The notes under the pieces were generated by a model. That model did no database searches. It was not told the DNA's origin and saw only the letters and a list, made by a program, of their open reading frames with translations. From assembly GCA_900471605.1 (NCBI GenBank), contig UCEY01000044.1, positions 62,001 to 126,000 of the forward strand: 64,000 nt of DNA. The letters are read 5' to 3'. Positions 15,256 to 24,010 of this stretch are shown here, piece after piece. Position numbers and translations under genes: made by a program. Numbering within the stretch: position 1 is the stretch's first letter; every line of letters begins with the position of its first letter. This DNA comes from Hyphomicrobiales bacterium. Its GTDB lineage: Bacteria; Pseudomonadota; Alphaproteobacteria; Rhizobiales; Rhizobiaceae.

Positions 15256-16350
15256 ATGGCAGTGGCAGAAACGGCGCCTCGTGCGGCGGCGGGGCAGTCT
15301 TTCGAACGGGCATCGTTCACCGGCAGCGCCAGCGAATATTTCGGCATCTGGATCGTCAACGTTCTTCTGACGATCATCACCGTCGGCATTTATTCGGCCT
15401 GGGCCAAGGTGCGGCGCAAGCGATATTTCTACGGCAATACCGTCATTCTCGGCCGCGCCTTCGAATATCACGCGACCGGCAAGCAGATCTTCATCGGCCG
15501 GCTGATCGTCATCGCCTTCCTGATCGTCATCAATGTCGGCACCGCGATCTTTCCGCCGATCGGCATCATCACTCCGATCGTGATCCTGATCGCGCTGCCA
15601 TGGCTCATCAAGCGCAGCCTGCGCTTCAATGCCCGCGTGACGAGCTATCGCAACGTCCGCTTCGATTTCGTCGGCACGGCAGGCGGCGCATTCGTTGCGA
15701 TCCTGCTCGGCAGCTTGGTCGCCTTCATTTCCCTCGGCATCCTGGCGCCGCTCGCGAGCCGGTGGACCTGGCGATACGTCTTCAACAACCTGCGTTACGG
15801 CGACCGGCCCTTCTCCAGCGATCCGGCCCTCGGGCGGCTTTATCGCGTCTGGCTCCTGCCGGCGTTGATCGTCTTCCTGGGCAGTCTGATTTTCGGTTTC
15901 ATTGCCTTCGTCGTGATTGTCGGTTCCGCGACCTTCATGAGCGAAAGCGCAAACTTGACGGACACGCAGCTGACCGTGCTGAGTATCGCCGGTATCTATG
16001 CCGGGGTCTTCAGCTATTTCATCCTCTATGGCCTTGCCGGTCTCTTCTACCGTGCCGGTGTGCGCAATGTCGCCTGGTCGGCAGCGATGCTCGATGGCCG
16101 CCATCAGCTGGTGAGCGACCTGTCACGGCCGCGTTATGCCTGGATAGCAATCAGCAACGTGATCGTCACCGTGTTCACGCTCGGCCTGATGCGCCCCTGG
16201 GCGGCGGTCCGGCTCGCCCGTTACGTCAACGAACATTCCGGCATCCGCATCAACGGCGATCCCGGCGAGATCCTGTCCTCCATCGAGGCAAGCGGGGCTG
16301 CGATCAGCGCCGAATACATGGATATGGAAGGGTTCGACTTTGGCTTCTGA
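15256..16350 (+). CDS. DUF898 (YjgN-like) membrane protein
   Basis: A 364-residue polytopic membrane protein of the DUF898 family. It shows the two internal repeats typical of that family: FTGSASEYFGIWIVNVLLTIITVGIYSAWAKVRRKRYFY near residue 20, and YAWIAISNVIVTVFTLGLMRPWAAVRLARY near 295, each with a Trp-Ala/Pro-(Lys/Arg) loop after a helix. Its function is unknown. The M48 protease gene starts inside its last codons (11-bp overlap), so the two are translationally coupled, which suggests joint work at the envelope. Confidence 0.85.
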   Translation: MAVAETAPRAAAGQSFERASFTGSASEYFGIWIVNVLLTIITVGIYSAWAKVRRKRYFYGNTVILGRAFEYHATGKQIFIGRLIVIAFLIVINVGTAIFPPIGIITPIVILIALPWLIKRSLRFNARVTSYRNVRFDFVGTAGGAFVAILLGSLVAFISLGILAPLASRWTWRYVFNNLRYGDRPFSSDPALGRLYRVWLLPALIVFLGSLIFGFIAFVVIVGSATFMSESANLTDTQLTVLSIAGIYAGVFSYFILYGLAGLFYRAGVRNVAWSAAMLDGRHQLVSDLSRPRYAWIAISNVIVTVFTLGLMRPWAAVRLARYVNEHSGIRINGDPGEILSSIEASGAAISAEYMDMEGFDFGF

Positions 16351-17404
16351 AAGCTCGGCGATCGCGACGGGCGAATGGCATCCGGCCAATTCCAGCCGCG
16401 CGGTCCCGGCCATTCTGCGCGAGGAGGGCGTTCTCCTCGTGGCCGTGGAAGAGGGACGGACGCTCGCGTCTGCGGTGCCGGAGCGGATCGAGATCAGTCC
16501 GCGGGTCGGCTCCATCCCGCGGCGGGTGCGCTTTCCGGACGGTTCCGTATTCGAGACGCGCGACAATGACGGGGTCGATGGCTATCTTCGCGTCAGGCGC
16601 GGTCCACGCAACGGCCTGCTGCACCGGTTGGAGAAATTCCATCCGCGCCTGATCCTCATGACGCTCGCCGTCATCCTGCTGGCCACCACGATCTACCGCT
16701 TTGCCGTCCCCGTCCTGGTGGAAGTTGCGGTCCTGGTCACTCCACCTTTCGTGCCGGACCTGATCGGCTCCGGTACGCTCGCATCGCTGGACCGGACGAT
16801 CCTCAAGCCGTCCGATCTGCCGGAAGGCGAGCGACAGGCGATCTCCGAGGGCTTTTCGAAACTCGCGGCCCAATCGAAGGGCGGGCAGGGCGCCTATCGC
16901 CTGAATTTTCGCGATGGCGGCGTGATCGGCCCGAACGCCTTCGCGCTCCCGGATGGCAGCCTCATCCTCACCGACGACCTGGTGAAGCTCGCCAATGGCG
17001 ACCGGGAAATGATCCTCGGCGTGCTCGGCCACGAGATTGCGCATGTGGAAGGCGAGCACAGTCTGCGGCAGCTCTATCGCGCCGCCGGCGTTGCGGCGCT
17101 GGTCATGCTGATTGCCGGCGATGTCGGCTCGGGCGTCGAGGACATCCTCACCCAGGGTGGCGCGCTGCTGGCGCTTTCCTATTCCCGTGCTGCGGAAGCC
17201 GAGGCGGATCGCCGTTCGGTCGAGCTGATGCGCGCGGCCGGTTACGATCCCGTCGCGCTCGCCCGGTTCTTCGCGGTCTTGGAAGACAAGCTCGGCGACC
17301 ACCGGGATGCGAGCATTCTGTCCAGCCACCCCGGCACGCCGCAACGTCAGCAGGACATCCGCAATTATGCCGCCCAGTCCGGAGGTCGGCTTCAGGCAAG
17401 GTAG
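16340..17404 (+). CDS. membrane-anchored M48 family metallopeptidase
   Basis: A 354-residue zinc protease. A cytoplasmic N-terminal domain of ~100 residues precedes one membrane helix (LILMTLAVILLATTIYRFAVPVLV), then the catalytic domain with the zinc motif HEIAHVEGEH near residue 231 and the third ligand in AEAEADRRSVELM. A late SSHPGTPQRQQDI is typical of M48 proteins. The start is a TTG at 16340 behind GGAAGGG, overlapping the DUF898 stop. M48 proteases act in envelope quality control; the DUF898 partner may be a substrate or a docking subunit, which is speculation from the overlap. Confidence 0.85.
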   Translation: MASESSAIATGEWHPANSSRAVPAILREEGVLLVAVEEGRTLASAVPERIEISPRVGSIPRRVRFPDGSVFETRDNDGVDGYLRVRRGPRNGLLHRLEKFHPRLILMTLAVILLATTIYRFAVPVLVEVAVLVTPPFVPDLIGSGTLASLDRTILKPSDLPEGERQAISEGFSKLAAQSKGGQGAYRLNFRDGGVIGPNAFALPDGSLILTDDLVKLANGDREMILGVLGHEIAHVEGEHSLRQLYRAAGVAALVMLIAGDVGSGVEDILTQGGALLALSYSRAAEAEADRRSVELMRAAGYDPVALARFFAVLEDKLGDHRDASILSSHPGTPQRQQDIRNYAAQSGGRLQAR

Positions 17405-17478
17405 CCATGGTCCATAGCGAACCATTGACGTATCCGCAGACTATTCTAATTTAGCGCGCGGAGTAGGAGTGGGGATGT

Positions 17479-17610
17479 ATGTCCATGGTTTACGAGTGGG
17501 ATGCGAAGCGTGCCCGCCGCACGTATCTGGCGAAGGTCGGCCTCAGCCTGCTGGCCGCAATGGTGGTAGTCGCGATCCCGACCTGGGTTGCGATGTCGAT
17601 GACCGGCTGA
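17479..17610 (+). CDS. small single-span membrane protein (43 aa)
   Basis: A 43-residue protein with a short basic N-terminus (YEWDAKRARRTYLAK) and one hydrophobic helix (LSLLAAMVVVAIPTWVAM). GGAG lies 9 bases before the ATG. The positive-inside layout and ribosome site argue that it is real. It follows the M48 gene by 74 bases on the same strand and is convergent with the next gene. Family unknown. Confidence 0.55.
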   Translation: MSMVYEWDAKRARRTYLAKVGLSLLAAMVVVAIPTWVAMSMTG

Positions 17611-17621
17611 CGTGAGCCGGA

Positions 17622-17900
17622 CTATTCCGGTGACCCGCCGCCGAACCGGAACAACGATCTGAAGGCGCGCGAGATCGACATATATTGCGGCGGTTGTCGT
17701 TCGATCGCCGTATATCCCGCTTCTGTCAGCGAGAACAGACGCCCCGCACGCGTGTCGCGGTGGGTGATATATTGCATGTTGAGCGCCCGGTTCAGGGCCG
17801 GCGCCATCTCGCTGGTCCAGCCGATCTCGGAAGCCGGGACGCGCGAGCCGCCGGCCTCGTAAAGGACCATTAAAACCTCATGCAGGTCGCGCGATATCAT
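17622..17900 (-). CDS. hypothetical winged-helix-like protein (92 aa)
   Basis: A 92-residue protein starting MISRDLHEVLMVLYEAGG at the ATG at 17900, with AGGA 7 bases upstream. The segment to ~70 (EIGWTSEMAPALNRALNMQYITHR, then RLFSLTEAGYTAIER) resembles a winged-helix fold: recognition helix, then a wing and a closing LTEAGY strand-helix as in MarR/PadR-like proteins. No effector domain is present. The frame stays open upstream, but that part is a shadow of rirA. It lies divergent to rirA, with 200 bases between them. DNA binding is a guess from pattern. Confidence 0.6.
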   Translation of the reverse strand: MISRDLHEVLMVLYEAGGSRVPASEIGWTSEMAPALNRALNMQYITHRDTRAGRLFSLTEAGYTAIERQPPQYMSISRAFRSLFRFGGGSPE

Positions 17901-18024
17901 CGGCCATCCTTGCACAATCCGCCCGGCATGGCCAAGACCGGTTGTTCTTTCGTGTTGAACGAGCAATTCATGGCTTGAATTCCGCGGCGACGAAGGCAAG
18001 CTGGCGCGGCTCGGAAACTTGATG

Positions 18025-18073
18025 ACAATTTTCTTATTTTGGAATTGTTCAAAACTAGCGGAGCCATTATATA
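18025..18073 (+). promoter_or_regulatory. rirA promoter with overlapping inverted repeat
   Basis: TTGTTC (18045-18050) and TATATA (18068-18073) are spaced by 17 bases and form a good vegetative promoter ending 28 bases before the rirA ATG. The inverted repeat ACAATT (18025-18030) / AATTGT (18043-18048) overlaps the -35 element, so it is a candidate operator for autoregulation or iron response. Confidence 0.5.
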
Positions 18074-18101
18074 GGGCGGGTACGAGTCTCGGGAGACCAG
18101 C

Positions 18102-18587
18102 ATGCGCTTGACCAAACAGACGAATTACGCAGTACGGATGCTGATGTATTGTGCCGCCAACGAAGGCCATCTCAGCCGCATACCCGAGATCGCCAGGGCC
18201 TATGGGGTTTCCGAACTCTTCCTCTTCAAGATCCTGCAGCCGCTCAACAAGGCCGGCCTGGTGGAGACGGTGCGTGGTCGCAATGGTGGTGTGAGGCTGG
18301 GCCGCGCAGCGGACCGGATCACGTTGTTCGATGTCGTCAAGGTGACGGAAGACAGCTTCGCCATGGCGGAATGTTTCGAAGAAGGTGTCGCGGAATGCCC
18401 GCTTGTCGATAGCTGCGGCCTGAACGCTGCGCTTCGCAAGGCTCTCAATGCTTTCTTCGACGTGCTTGCCGAATACACGATCGACGATCTCGTAAAGGCG
18501 CGCCCGCAGATCAATTTCCTGTTGGGCATCGACAATCTCCACCTGCCGAAGGTCATCGCGCCGAAAGCCATCGCCCCGGCCGCTTGA
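18102..18587 (+). CDS. rirA: RirA, Rrf2-family iron-responsive regulator
   Basis: A 161-residue Rrf2 regulator starting MRLTKQTNYAVRMLMYCAAN. In rhizobia RirA carries an Fe-S cluster and represses iron-uptake genes when iron is sufficient. The winged helix includes IPEIARAYGVSELFLFKILQPL and VRGRNGGVRLGR. The three cluster cysteines expected for RirA are present at 91, 99 and 105 (AECFEEGVAECPLVDSC). The sequence matches the rhizobial protein closely from memory, so the assignment to RirA rather than IscR or NsrR is strong. It is monocistronic, with its own promoter and terminator. Confidence 0.95.
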   Translation: MRLTKQTNYAVRMLMYCAANEGHLSRIPEIARAYGVSELFLFKILQPLNKAGLVETVRGRNGGVRLGRAADRITLFDVVKVTEDSFAMAECFEEGVAECPLVDSCGLNAALRKALNAFFDVLAEYTIDDLVKARPQINFLLGIDNLHLPKVIAPKAIAPAA

Positions 18588-18609
18588 TCTTGCCCATTCC
18601 CGTTTTTTG

Positions 18610-18645
18610 AAGGCGCCGCCGTCAAGGTTGGCGCCTTTTGTTTTT
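18610..18645 (+). terminator. intrinsic terminator after rirA
   Basis: Stem AAGGCGCC (18610-18617) / GGCGCCTT (18630-18637) is followed by TTGTTTTT, starting 22 bases after the rirA stop. Confidence 0.78.
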
Positions 18646-18755
18646 CCTGGGGGCGGCGGAGAGGTTGACCCCGCTCGCATTTGCAATAGAAGGAGATCAG
18701 GCGTTTTTCTGGCTTTTGTCAGTTTTCTTCCTGTGGCGCCTTCAGGATCCAAGCC

Positions 18756-19787
18756 ATGCTCCTTTCGGAATTGCGCGCTTTCGCGCTGACTGCGCTGATC
18801 GGCACTGCCGGCGCGTTGGTCGCAGTTCTCATTGCTTTCCCGGCCCCTTATCTCATCGGTCCGGCTATTGCGATCACCATTGCCGGGCTCGCCGGGCTGA
18901 ACCTCGCGGTGCCGTCGCAGGTCCGCAACGTCTGTTTTATCGTCGTTGGCGTCTCGATGGGGGCGACTGTCACGCCGGAGGTGATCGTCGCGGCCCGCAC
19001 TTGGCCGCTGAGTTTCGTCATGGTGCTCGTGGCGGTCGTGATCCTCCTCTATGCCAGTTCCTGGGTGCTGCAGCGGGTCTTCTGTTATGACAGGATCACT
19101 GCGCTACTCGCCTCGTCCCCTGGCCACCTGAGCTATGTGCTCAGCCTCGCGGCAGAAACCCGTTGCGACCTGCGTGCCGTCAGCGTCGGTCAGAGCGTGC
19201 GGGTGCTGGCGCTGACGATCACCGTCCCGCTGATCGTCGAAATTTTCGATCTCGTCGGCACCGATCCCGTTCAGGCTCCCCTGGCGATGAGCGCGCCCGT
19301 CCTTGCTGCCATGCTTGCGGTTTCGGCCCTGTTCGGCCTGCTGTTCATGCGCTGGAAATTTCCGGCGGCGCTGCTGCTCGGCGGCGTCGTGGTGTCGATC
19401 GCCACGCATGTGACCGGCTTCATCAGCGGCGGCGTTCCGAACTGGCTGCTGGTCCCGACCTATGTGATCCTCGGCTCGGTCATCGGCACGCGCTTCTGCG
19501 GCGTGTCGATCAGCGAATTGCGCACCGCCTTTATCGCCGGCGGCGTGGTGACCGTGGTCGTGATCGTGCTTGCGGCGGCGATCGCCGGCTGCGTTTCCTA
19601 CCTGACCGGCGTGCCGCTGGATGCGGCGCTGATCGCCTTCGCGCCGGGCGGGCTCGAAACCATGTCGGCGATGGCGGTGATGCTGCATGCCGACCCCACC
19701 TATGTCGGCGCCCATCACGTGCTGCGGCTGATGTTCCTGTCGGTGCTGATGCCGATCGTGCTCGGCAAGGATGCCCGGCAGAAGTAA
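18756..19787 (+). CDS. AbrB/AmpB-family membrane protein
   Basis: A 343-residue integral membrane protein with about ten hydrophobic segments in two similar halves, the AbrB duplication layout (PAPYLIGPAIAITIAGLAGLNLAVP in the first half, WKFPAALLLGGVVVSIATHVTGF in the second). The charged-turn motifs SSPGHLSYVLSLAAE and FAPGGLETMSAMAVML sit at equivalent places in the two halves and are characteristic of the family. It is presumed to be a transporter or regulator of unknown substrate. It starts at ATG 18756. It is convergent with the TadG-like gene, with 3 bases between the stops. Confidence 0.83.
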   Translation: MLLSELRAFALTALIGTAGALVAVLIAFPAPYLIGPAIAITIAGLAGLNLAVPSQVRNVCFIVVGVSMGATVTPEVIVAARTWPLSFVMVLVAVVILLYASSWVLQRVFCYDRITALLASSPGHLSYVLSLAAETRCDLRAVSVGQSVRVLALTITVPLIVEIFDLVGTDPVQAPLAMSAPVLAAMLAVSALFGLLFMRWKFPAALLLGGVVVSIATHVTGFISGGVPNWLLVPTYVILGSVIGTRFCGVSISELRTAFIAGGVVTVVVIVLAAAIAGCVSYLTGVPLDAALIAFAPGGLETMSAMAVMLHADPTYVGAHHVLRLMFLSVLMPIVLGKDARQK

Positions 19788-19790
19788 CCG

Positions 19791-21026
19791 TCAGTTGACG
19801 AGGCGAACCGAGGTGATTTCGCCGGCGCCGCCGGCAACTCCCGTATAGGGTTCGATCTCCCAGTTGGAGGAGTTCATGATCATGGTATTGACCACCAGCG
19901 TGATGAGGTTCGTCTGGTTCGTGGTCGAATTGTAGGTGACGTCGCGGTTCGGAAGATGGATCACTCCCTTGAGAGTTTCGCCATTGGAACCGTTGAAGAT
20001 GTATTGCTGCTTGCGGGCATTGTTGGCGGCATCGCTGGTCTTTTCGAACATCAGGATGCCCTTGTAGGTGCCGCTGGTCGGCGCCGAGGCCGTGAAGTTC
20101 AAGGCGCCGTTGGCGCGGATTTCGCTGTCGGTGTCCGGGAAGTAGAAGGTCACGCCCTCCGCGACGACCGTCGAACCGGAATTGATGATCATCCGGCCCT
20201 TGATGATATGCAGGCCGGGCTTGAACGTGATCTTCGGCGATCCGTTGAAGGTGGTGCCGCAATGGACGCCGGGGGCAAGTTCCTGAACCGCCCCGTCCTT
20301 CGTGCCGCTGGTGGTGCAGGTCGCGGAGACCGCCGGTTCGGCAATGCTGCCGGCATAGGGATCTCCGGAAACCTTGCAGCCGGGCTTCAGGTTGCTGAGC
20401 GTCCCGCCGTTCTTGATATATTGGGTGCCGGCCACGCAGAAGCTCGCCGTATCGATCGTCGCACCGCTATTCATGATGAAGGCAGGGTTCTGCGTCGAAC
20501 TGACCTCGACGCCGCATTTTTCGGAATGCACGTTGGCGCCCGAATTGATCAGCACCGCCTGCGACGCGTTGCCCAGCACGTAGATGCATGCGCCGGATGG
20601 CTTCGCGCCCCTGTTTGCGATGGCGGTGGATTGCACCTTTACCTCGATGGTGTGGATGCCGAGGATCCCAAGGAAATTCGTGGGCACGCCCTGGGCATAG
20701 GTCCCCGTCAGGCTGCCGTCGCTGTTTCCCGCAACGACAAGCGCGGTGTCGAGGTCCGTGTCCTCCGGAACCGCATCGGTCAGAAAGCGCAGCGCTTCCC
20801 GGCGCTGACTGGCGATATCGGGTTTTGCGGCAGCGCTCAGCAAGGCCGCATCGAGCGTTCCCTGCAATTTGTTGCGCTCGAACGAAGCCTGGGCAAAATC
20901 GATCGCGCCGCCGGCGGTCGCCACGAGGACCGGGAGTGCCAGAGCGGTCGCTATCGCAAAATTGCCGCCGGTATCATGCAGGATATCATAGAGGCGAAGT
21001 GCAATATTATCGATGAGTCGCCGCAT
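19791..21026 (-). CDS. TadG-like protein with repetitive Asn-Ser-Gly passenger region
   Basis: A 411-residue protein. The N-terminus (GGNFAIATALALPVLVATAGGAIDFAQASFERNKLQGTLDAALLSAA, residues ~20-68) is the membrane helix and following helix of TadE/TadG-type Flp-pilus proteins. The remainder is unlike a TadG von Willebrand domain: it contains repeated short strands ending in NSG or similar (LINSGANVH, IMNSGATID, YIKNGGTLS, IINSGSTVV, IRANGALNF), suggesting a right-handed beta-helix, with several cysteines. It is anchored in the membrane and faces the periplasm or outside. No other tad genes are nearby. Function unknown. Confidence 0.75.
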   Translation of the reverse strand: MRRLIDNIALRLYDILHDTGGNFAIATALALPVLVATAGGAIDFAQASFERNKLQGTLDAALLSAAAKPDIASQRREALRFLTDAVPEDTDLDTALVVAGNSDGSLTGTYAQGVPTNFLGILGIHTIEVKVQSTAIANRGAKPSGACIYVLGNASQAVLINSGANVHSEKCGVEVSSTQNPAFIMNSGATIDTASFCVAGTQYIKNGGTLSNLKPGCKVSGDPYAGSIAEPAVSATCTTSGTKDGAVQELAPGVHCGTTFNGSPKITFKPGLHIIKGRMIINSGSTVVAEGVTFYFPDTDSEIRANGALNFTASAPTSGTYKGILMFEKTSDAANNARKQQYIFNGSNGETLKGVIHLPNRDVTYNSTTNQTNLITLVVNTMIMNSSNWEIEPYTGVAGGAGEITSVRLVN

Positions 21027-21197
21027 GATCGGGGGTCCCTGGTTAAATTTGATGCGCTTGGAATGCGCTTTGAGGTGGACCTTTCTATCCCACTCCCTCT
21101 AAGGTTCCCGTAAGAGAATTGGAAAATCTGAGGTTAATTCGGATTCTATACTTTGGTCTTTTCCGCCTCCTGAACGTGCTCTCAATGGAAGTCATTC

Positions 21198-21728
21198 ATG
21201 CCCTCAATCGAACTCTCGTCTCCTCTTGCAATCGTCGTCATGGGTGTCAGCGGATCGGGGAAGACATCGGTCGGCGAACATCTCGCCGCCCGCCTCGGCT
21301 GCGCATTCATCGAGGGTGACCGCCTTCATCCCGAGGCCAATGTTGCCAAGATGGCGAAGGGCATTCCGCTGACCGATGACGACCGCTGGCCCTGGCTCGA
21401 TCTCGTTGGCGGCGAATTGGCCAAGGCGAGGGGGCGCGGCGAGAGCGTGGTCGTCTCGTGCTCTGCGCTCAAGCAGATCTACCGCGACCGGCTGCGGCGG
21501 GAGAGTGGCGGCATGCTTTATTTCGTTTTCCTCACCGGCGACCCGAAGGTGCTCGAGCAGAGAATGGGTGCCCGCACCGGCCATTTCATGCCAGCATCGC
21601 TGCTTCAGAGCCAGCTGGCCACCCTGGAAAGCCCCGAACTTGAGCCGGGTGTGGTAACCGTTGACATCGACGCAAGTCTTAATGCCATCGTCGATAAGGC
21701 TTTTGATGGTATTGCTAAGCTCCCCTGA
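21198..21728 (+). CDS. gntK: gluconokinase
   Basis: A 176-residue P-loop kinase that phosphorylates gluconate to 6-phosphogluconate with ATP, feeding the Entner-Doudoroff and pentose phosphate routes. Walker A is GVSGSGKTS at residues 16-24. The gluconokinase-specific EGDRLHPEANVAKMAKGIPLTDDDRWPWL follows, then SCSALKQIYRDRLR and GHFMPASLLQSQLATLE. The length is normal for the family. It is a single gene between the divergent TadG-like gene and a TetR regulator; no gluconate transporter is adjacent. Confidence 0.95.
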   Translation: MPSIELSSPLAIVVMGVSGSGKTSVGEHLAARLGCAFIEGDRLHPEANVAKMAKGIPLTDDDRWPWLDLVGGELAKARGRGESVVVSCSALKQIYRDRLRRESGGMLYFVFLTGDPKVLEQRMGARTGHFMPASLLQSQLATLESPELEPGVVTVDIDASLNAIVDKAFDGIAKLP

Positions 21729-21945
21729 GCATAGATAATAGGATCTAGGCTCTCGTTTTGTCCGATGTGCTGTCATGTGCATCGGTGTGGAAAGTATTCT
21801 AAAATTTAGCGTGCTTCGTGATCCGATCCTCTTCGGGCGCCGTATAAACAACAGTTTTGCGTTCAAGCAATTCCGCCTGACTTACCGGAGATTTCACCGG
21901 CAAAGAAAGGCAACGGTTGACAGTGTTTGAGGAGACGGTTTGCGG

Positions 21946-22602
21946 ATGCCAGATTCGACGCAAGGACCGGGGCGGGGTTCCCTTCGCCGGGTGCCGAAAC
22001 AAGAACGAAGCCGCGAGCGTATCGATGAGATCCTGAAAGTATCCATGGAACTGATCGGCCAGAAAGGCATCGATGCAGTGACCATGAAGGAGATCGCCGC
22101 TCTTTCCGGCGGGCCCATCGCATCGGTCTATCAGTATTTCCCGAACAAGTCCGCCATCATCGCGACGCTCTACGAACGTTACGTCGAAGAGGTCCGGTCT
22201 TTCGTGACGGAGCAGATTGAAAAGATCGTCACGCCCGAAGACGCGCTGCAGGCGCCGGCCGCACTGTTCGACATGTACTACTATAACATGCGGGAAAGGC
22301 CATCGCTTCAGGATCTCCTGAACGCCATTCAGGCCGACAAGGCGCTCGCGGATCTGGACATTGCCGAGACCCGCTTTCAGGCCGATGTCTTCTACAAGGC
22401 GACCGAGCCTTTCGTGGAAGAGTCGCTGCGCGAAAATTACGCGCGGACGCTCCTGGTGATGTTCCACCTCTCGGGCGCGACCATGCGGCTGGCTCTCATG
22501 GTCCCCGAAGACGAAGCCGCCGGGGCCGTGGCGCAGTTCAAGTCGATCATTCGCGCGCAGGCGACCTATTATTTCACCGGCAGTTTTCCCGCCTCTCTCT
22601 GA
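21946..22602 (+). CDS. TetR-family transcriptional regulator
   Basis: A ~218-residue TetR regulator. The DNA-binding domain spans ~18-65 (RERIDEILKVSMELIGQKGIDAVTMKEIAALSGGPIASVYQYFPNKSAII). The C-terminal ligand domain is of the TetR_C type with YYYNMRERPSLQDLLNAIQ. ATG 21946 is chosen; TTG 21940, closer to GAGGAG, is an alternative that adds two residues. Its stop lies 6 bases from the convergent oxidoreductase gene. It may control the two FAD enzymes to its right, judged from position only. Confidence 0.83.
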   Translation: MPDSTQGPGRGSLRRVPKQERSRERIDEILKVSMELIGQKGIDAVTMKEIAALSGGPIASVYQYFPNKSAIIATLYERYVEEVRSFVTEQIEKIVTPEDALQAPAALFDMYYYNMRERPSLQDLLNAIQADKALADLDIAETRFQADVFYKATEPFVEESLRENYARTLLVMFHLSGATMRLALMVPEDEAAGAVAQFKSIIRAQATYYFTGSFPASL

Positions 22603-22608
22603 TCCCGG

Positions 22609-23907
22609 TCAGACGCCGAGCCGGTCGCGCAGACCATACCACCAGGCCCCGAGCACGGTGAGCGGCACCCGGAACGTCTGCCCGCCCGGGAAGGGCAGGT
22701 TGGGCAGCGACGACCAGATGTCGAAGCGTTCCGCATGGCCCGCGACCGTCTCGCCGAGGATCTTTCCCAGCAGATGCGTGGTTGTCACCCCGTGGCCGCT
22801 GTCGCCGTGCGAGAAATAGACCTTGTCCGACAGCTTGCCCATATGCGGGATGCGCGTCAGGGTAAGGGCAAAATTGCCGCTCCAGGCATAGTCGATCCTC
22901 ACGTCCTTCAACTGCGGAAACGTCTTCAGCATATTGGGACGGATGACGCCCGTAAGATCGCTCGGATCGAGCCCGCCATAACCGATGCCGCCGCCATAGA
23001 GCAGCCGGTTGTCCGCGGTGCGCCTGTAGTAGTCGAGGATATAGTTGGCGTCCTCGACGCAGTAATTCGCCGGCAGCAGGCTTTCGATCAGCGTCGCATC
23101 GAGCGGTTCCGTCGCCATCACCTGGCTGGAAACCGGCATCATCCGGCCGCTGATCTCCGGAAATTGCGGAGACAGGTAGGCATTGCCGCAGACGAGCACA
23201 TAGGAAGCCTTCACCGAGCCCCTTTCTGTCTGCACCACCGATCTTTCGCCTGTCTCGATGCCGGTCGCGCGCGAGCCTTCGAAGATCCGCCCGCCGAGGC
23301 TTTCGAACGCCGCCGCCTCGCCGAGCACCAGATTGAGCGGGTGGATATGGCCGCCGAGCCTGTCGATCATGCCGCCGGCATAACGGTCGGTCTTCACATA
23401 TCGTCCGACCTCGGCCTTCGAGATCATCTCCAGCCCGCCATGGCCATGTTTTTCCCAGTCGGCCTTGTGATGCTCCATTTCGCGGATCTGCTTGTCGGTG
23501 AAGGCCGCGAAGAAACCGCCATGCACCAGGTCGCAATCGATCCCGTATTTCGCGACCCGGCCGCGGATGATCTCGCCGCCTTCGAGCGACATCGCCCCGA
23601 GTTTCACGGCCTTGTCGCGGCCGTAGCGCCCGGCGATGGTTTCGAGATCGCGGCTGTAGCCGTTGACGATCTGGCCGCCATTGCGGCCCGAGGCACCGAA
23701 CCCGATGCGCTCCGCCTCCAGCACCACGACGGAATAGCCGCGCTCGGCAAGCTCCAGCGCCGCGGAAATGCCGGTGAAGCCGGCGCCGATCACACAGACA
23801 TCCGCTGCCGTCTCGCCATCGAGGGCCGGCCGCACGCGCTTGTCCGCGGCGGATGCCGCATACCAGGAATCCGTGTGGCGGGGATTGTCTGCGGGTCTGA
23901 AGGCCAT
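22609..23907 (-). CDS. FAD-dependent oxidoreductase, PuuB-like amine oxidase
   Basis: A 432-residue DAO-family flavoenzyme. The FAD-binding fold is at VCVIGAGFTGISAALELAERGYSVVVLEAERIGFGASGRNGGQ (~36-78). The C-terminal flavin segment HGDSGHGVTTTHLLGKILGE and SWYAASA at the start are typical of gamma-glutamylputrescine oxidase (PuuB) and related amine oxidases. It would oxidise a primary or secondary amine to an aldehyde with hydrogen peroxide release. ATG 23907 begins at MAFRPADNPRH. It follows a second FAD oxidoreductase on the same strand after 103 bases. No other puu genes are adjacent, so the substrate is open. Confidence 0.8.
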   Translation of the reverse strand: MAFRPADNPRHTDSWYAASAADKRVRPALDGETAADVCVIGAGFTGISAALELAERGYSVVVLEAERIGFGASGRNGGQIVNGYSRDLETIAGRYGRDKAVKLGAMSLEGGEIIRGRVAKYGIDCDLVHGGFFAAFTDKQIREMEHHKADWEKHGHGGLEMISKAEVGRYVKTDRYAGGMIDRLGGHIHPLNLVLGEAAAFESLGGRIFEGSRATGIETGERSVVQTERGSVKASYVLVCGNAYLSPQFPEISGRMMPVSSQVMATEPLDATLIESLLPANYCVEDANYILDYYRRTADNRLLYGGGIGYGGLDPSDLTGVIRPNMLKTFPQLKDVRIDYAWSGNFALTLTRIPHMGKLSDKVYFSHGDSGHGVTTTHLLGKILGETVAGHAERFDIWSSLPNLPFPGGQTFRVPLTVLGAWWYGLRDRLGV

Positions 23908-24010
23908 GTCACACTGTCCCAGCAAAGATGCCGCATTCGACGCCGGTCACGCGCGGGCCAGGTTCCTGCAGTTCGTTCGGCTTGCAGCCCGGCCCACTCA
24001 CTCGAGAGAG

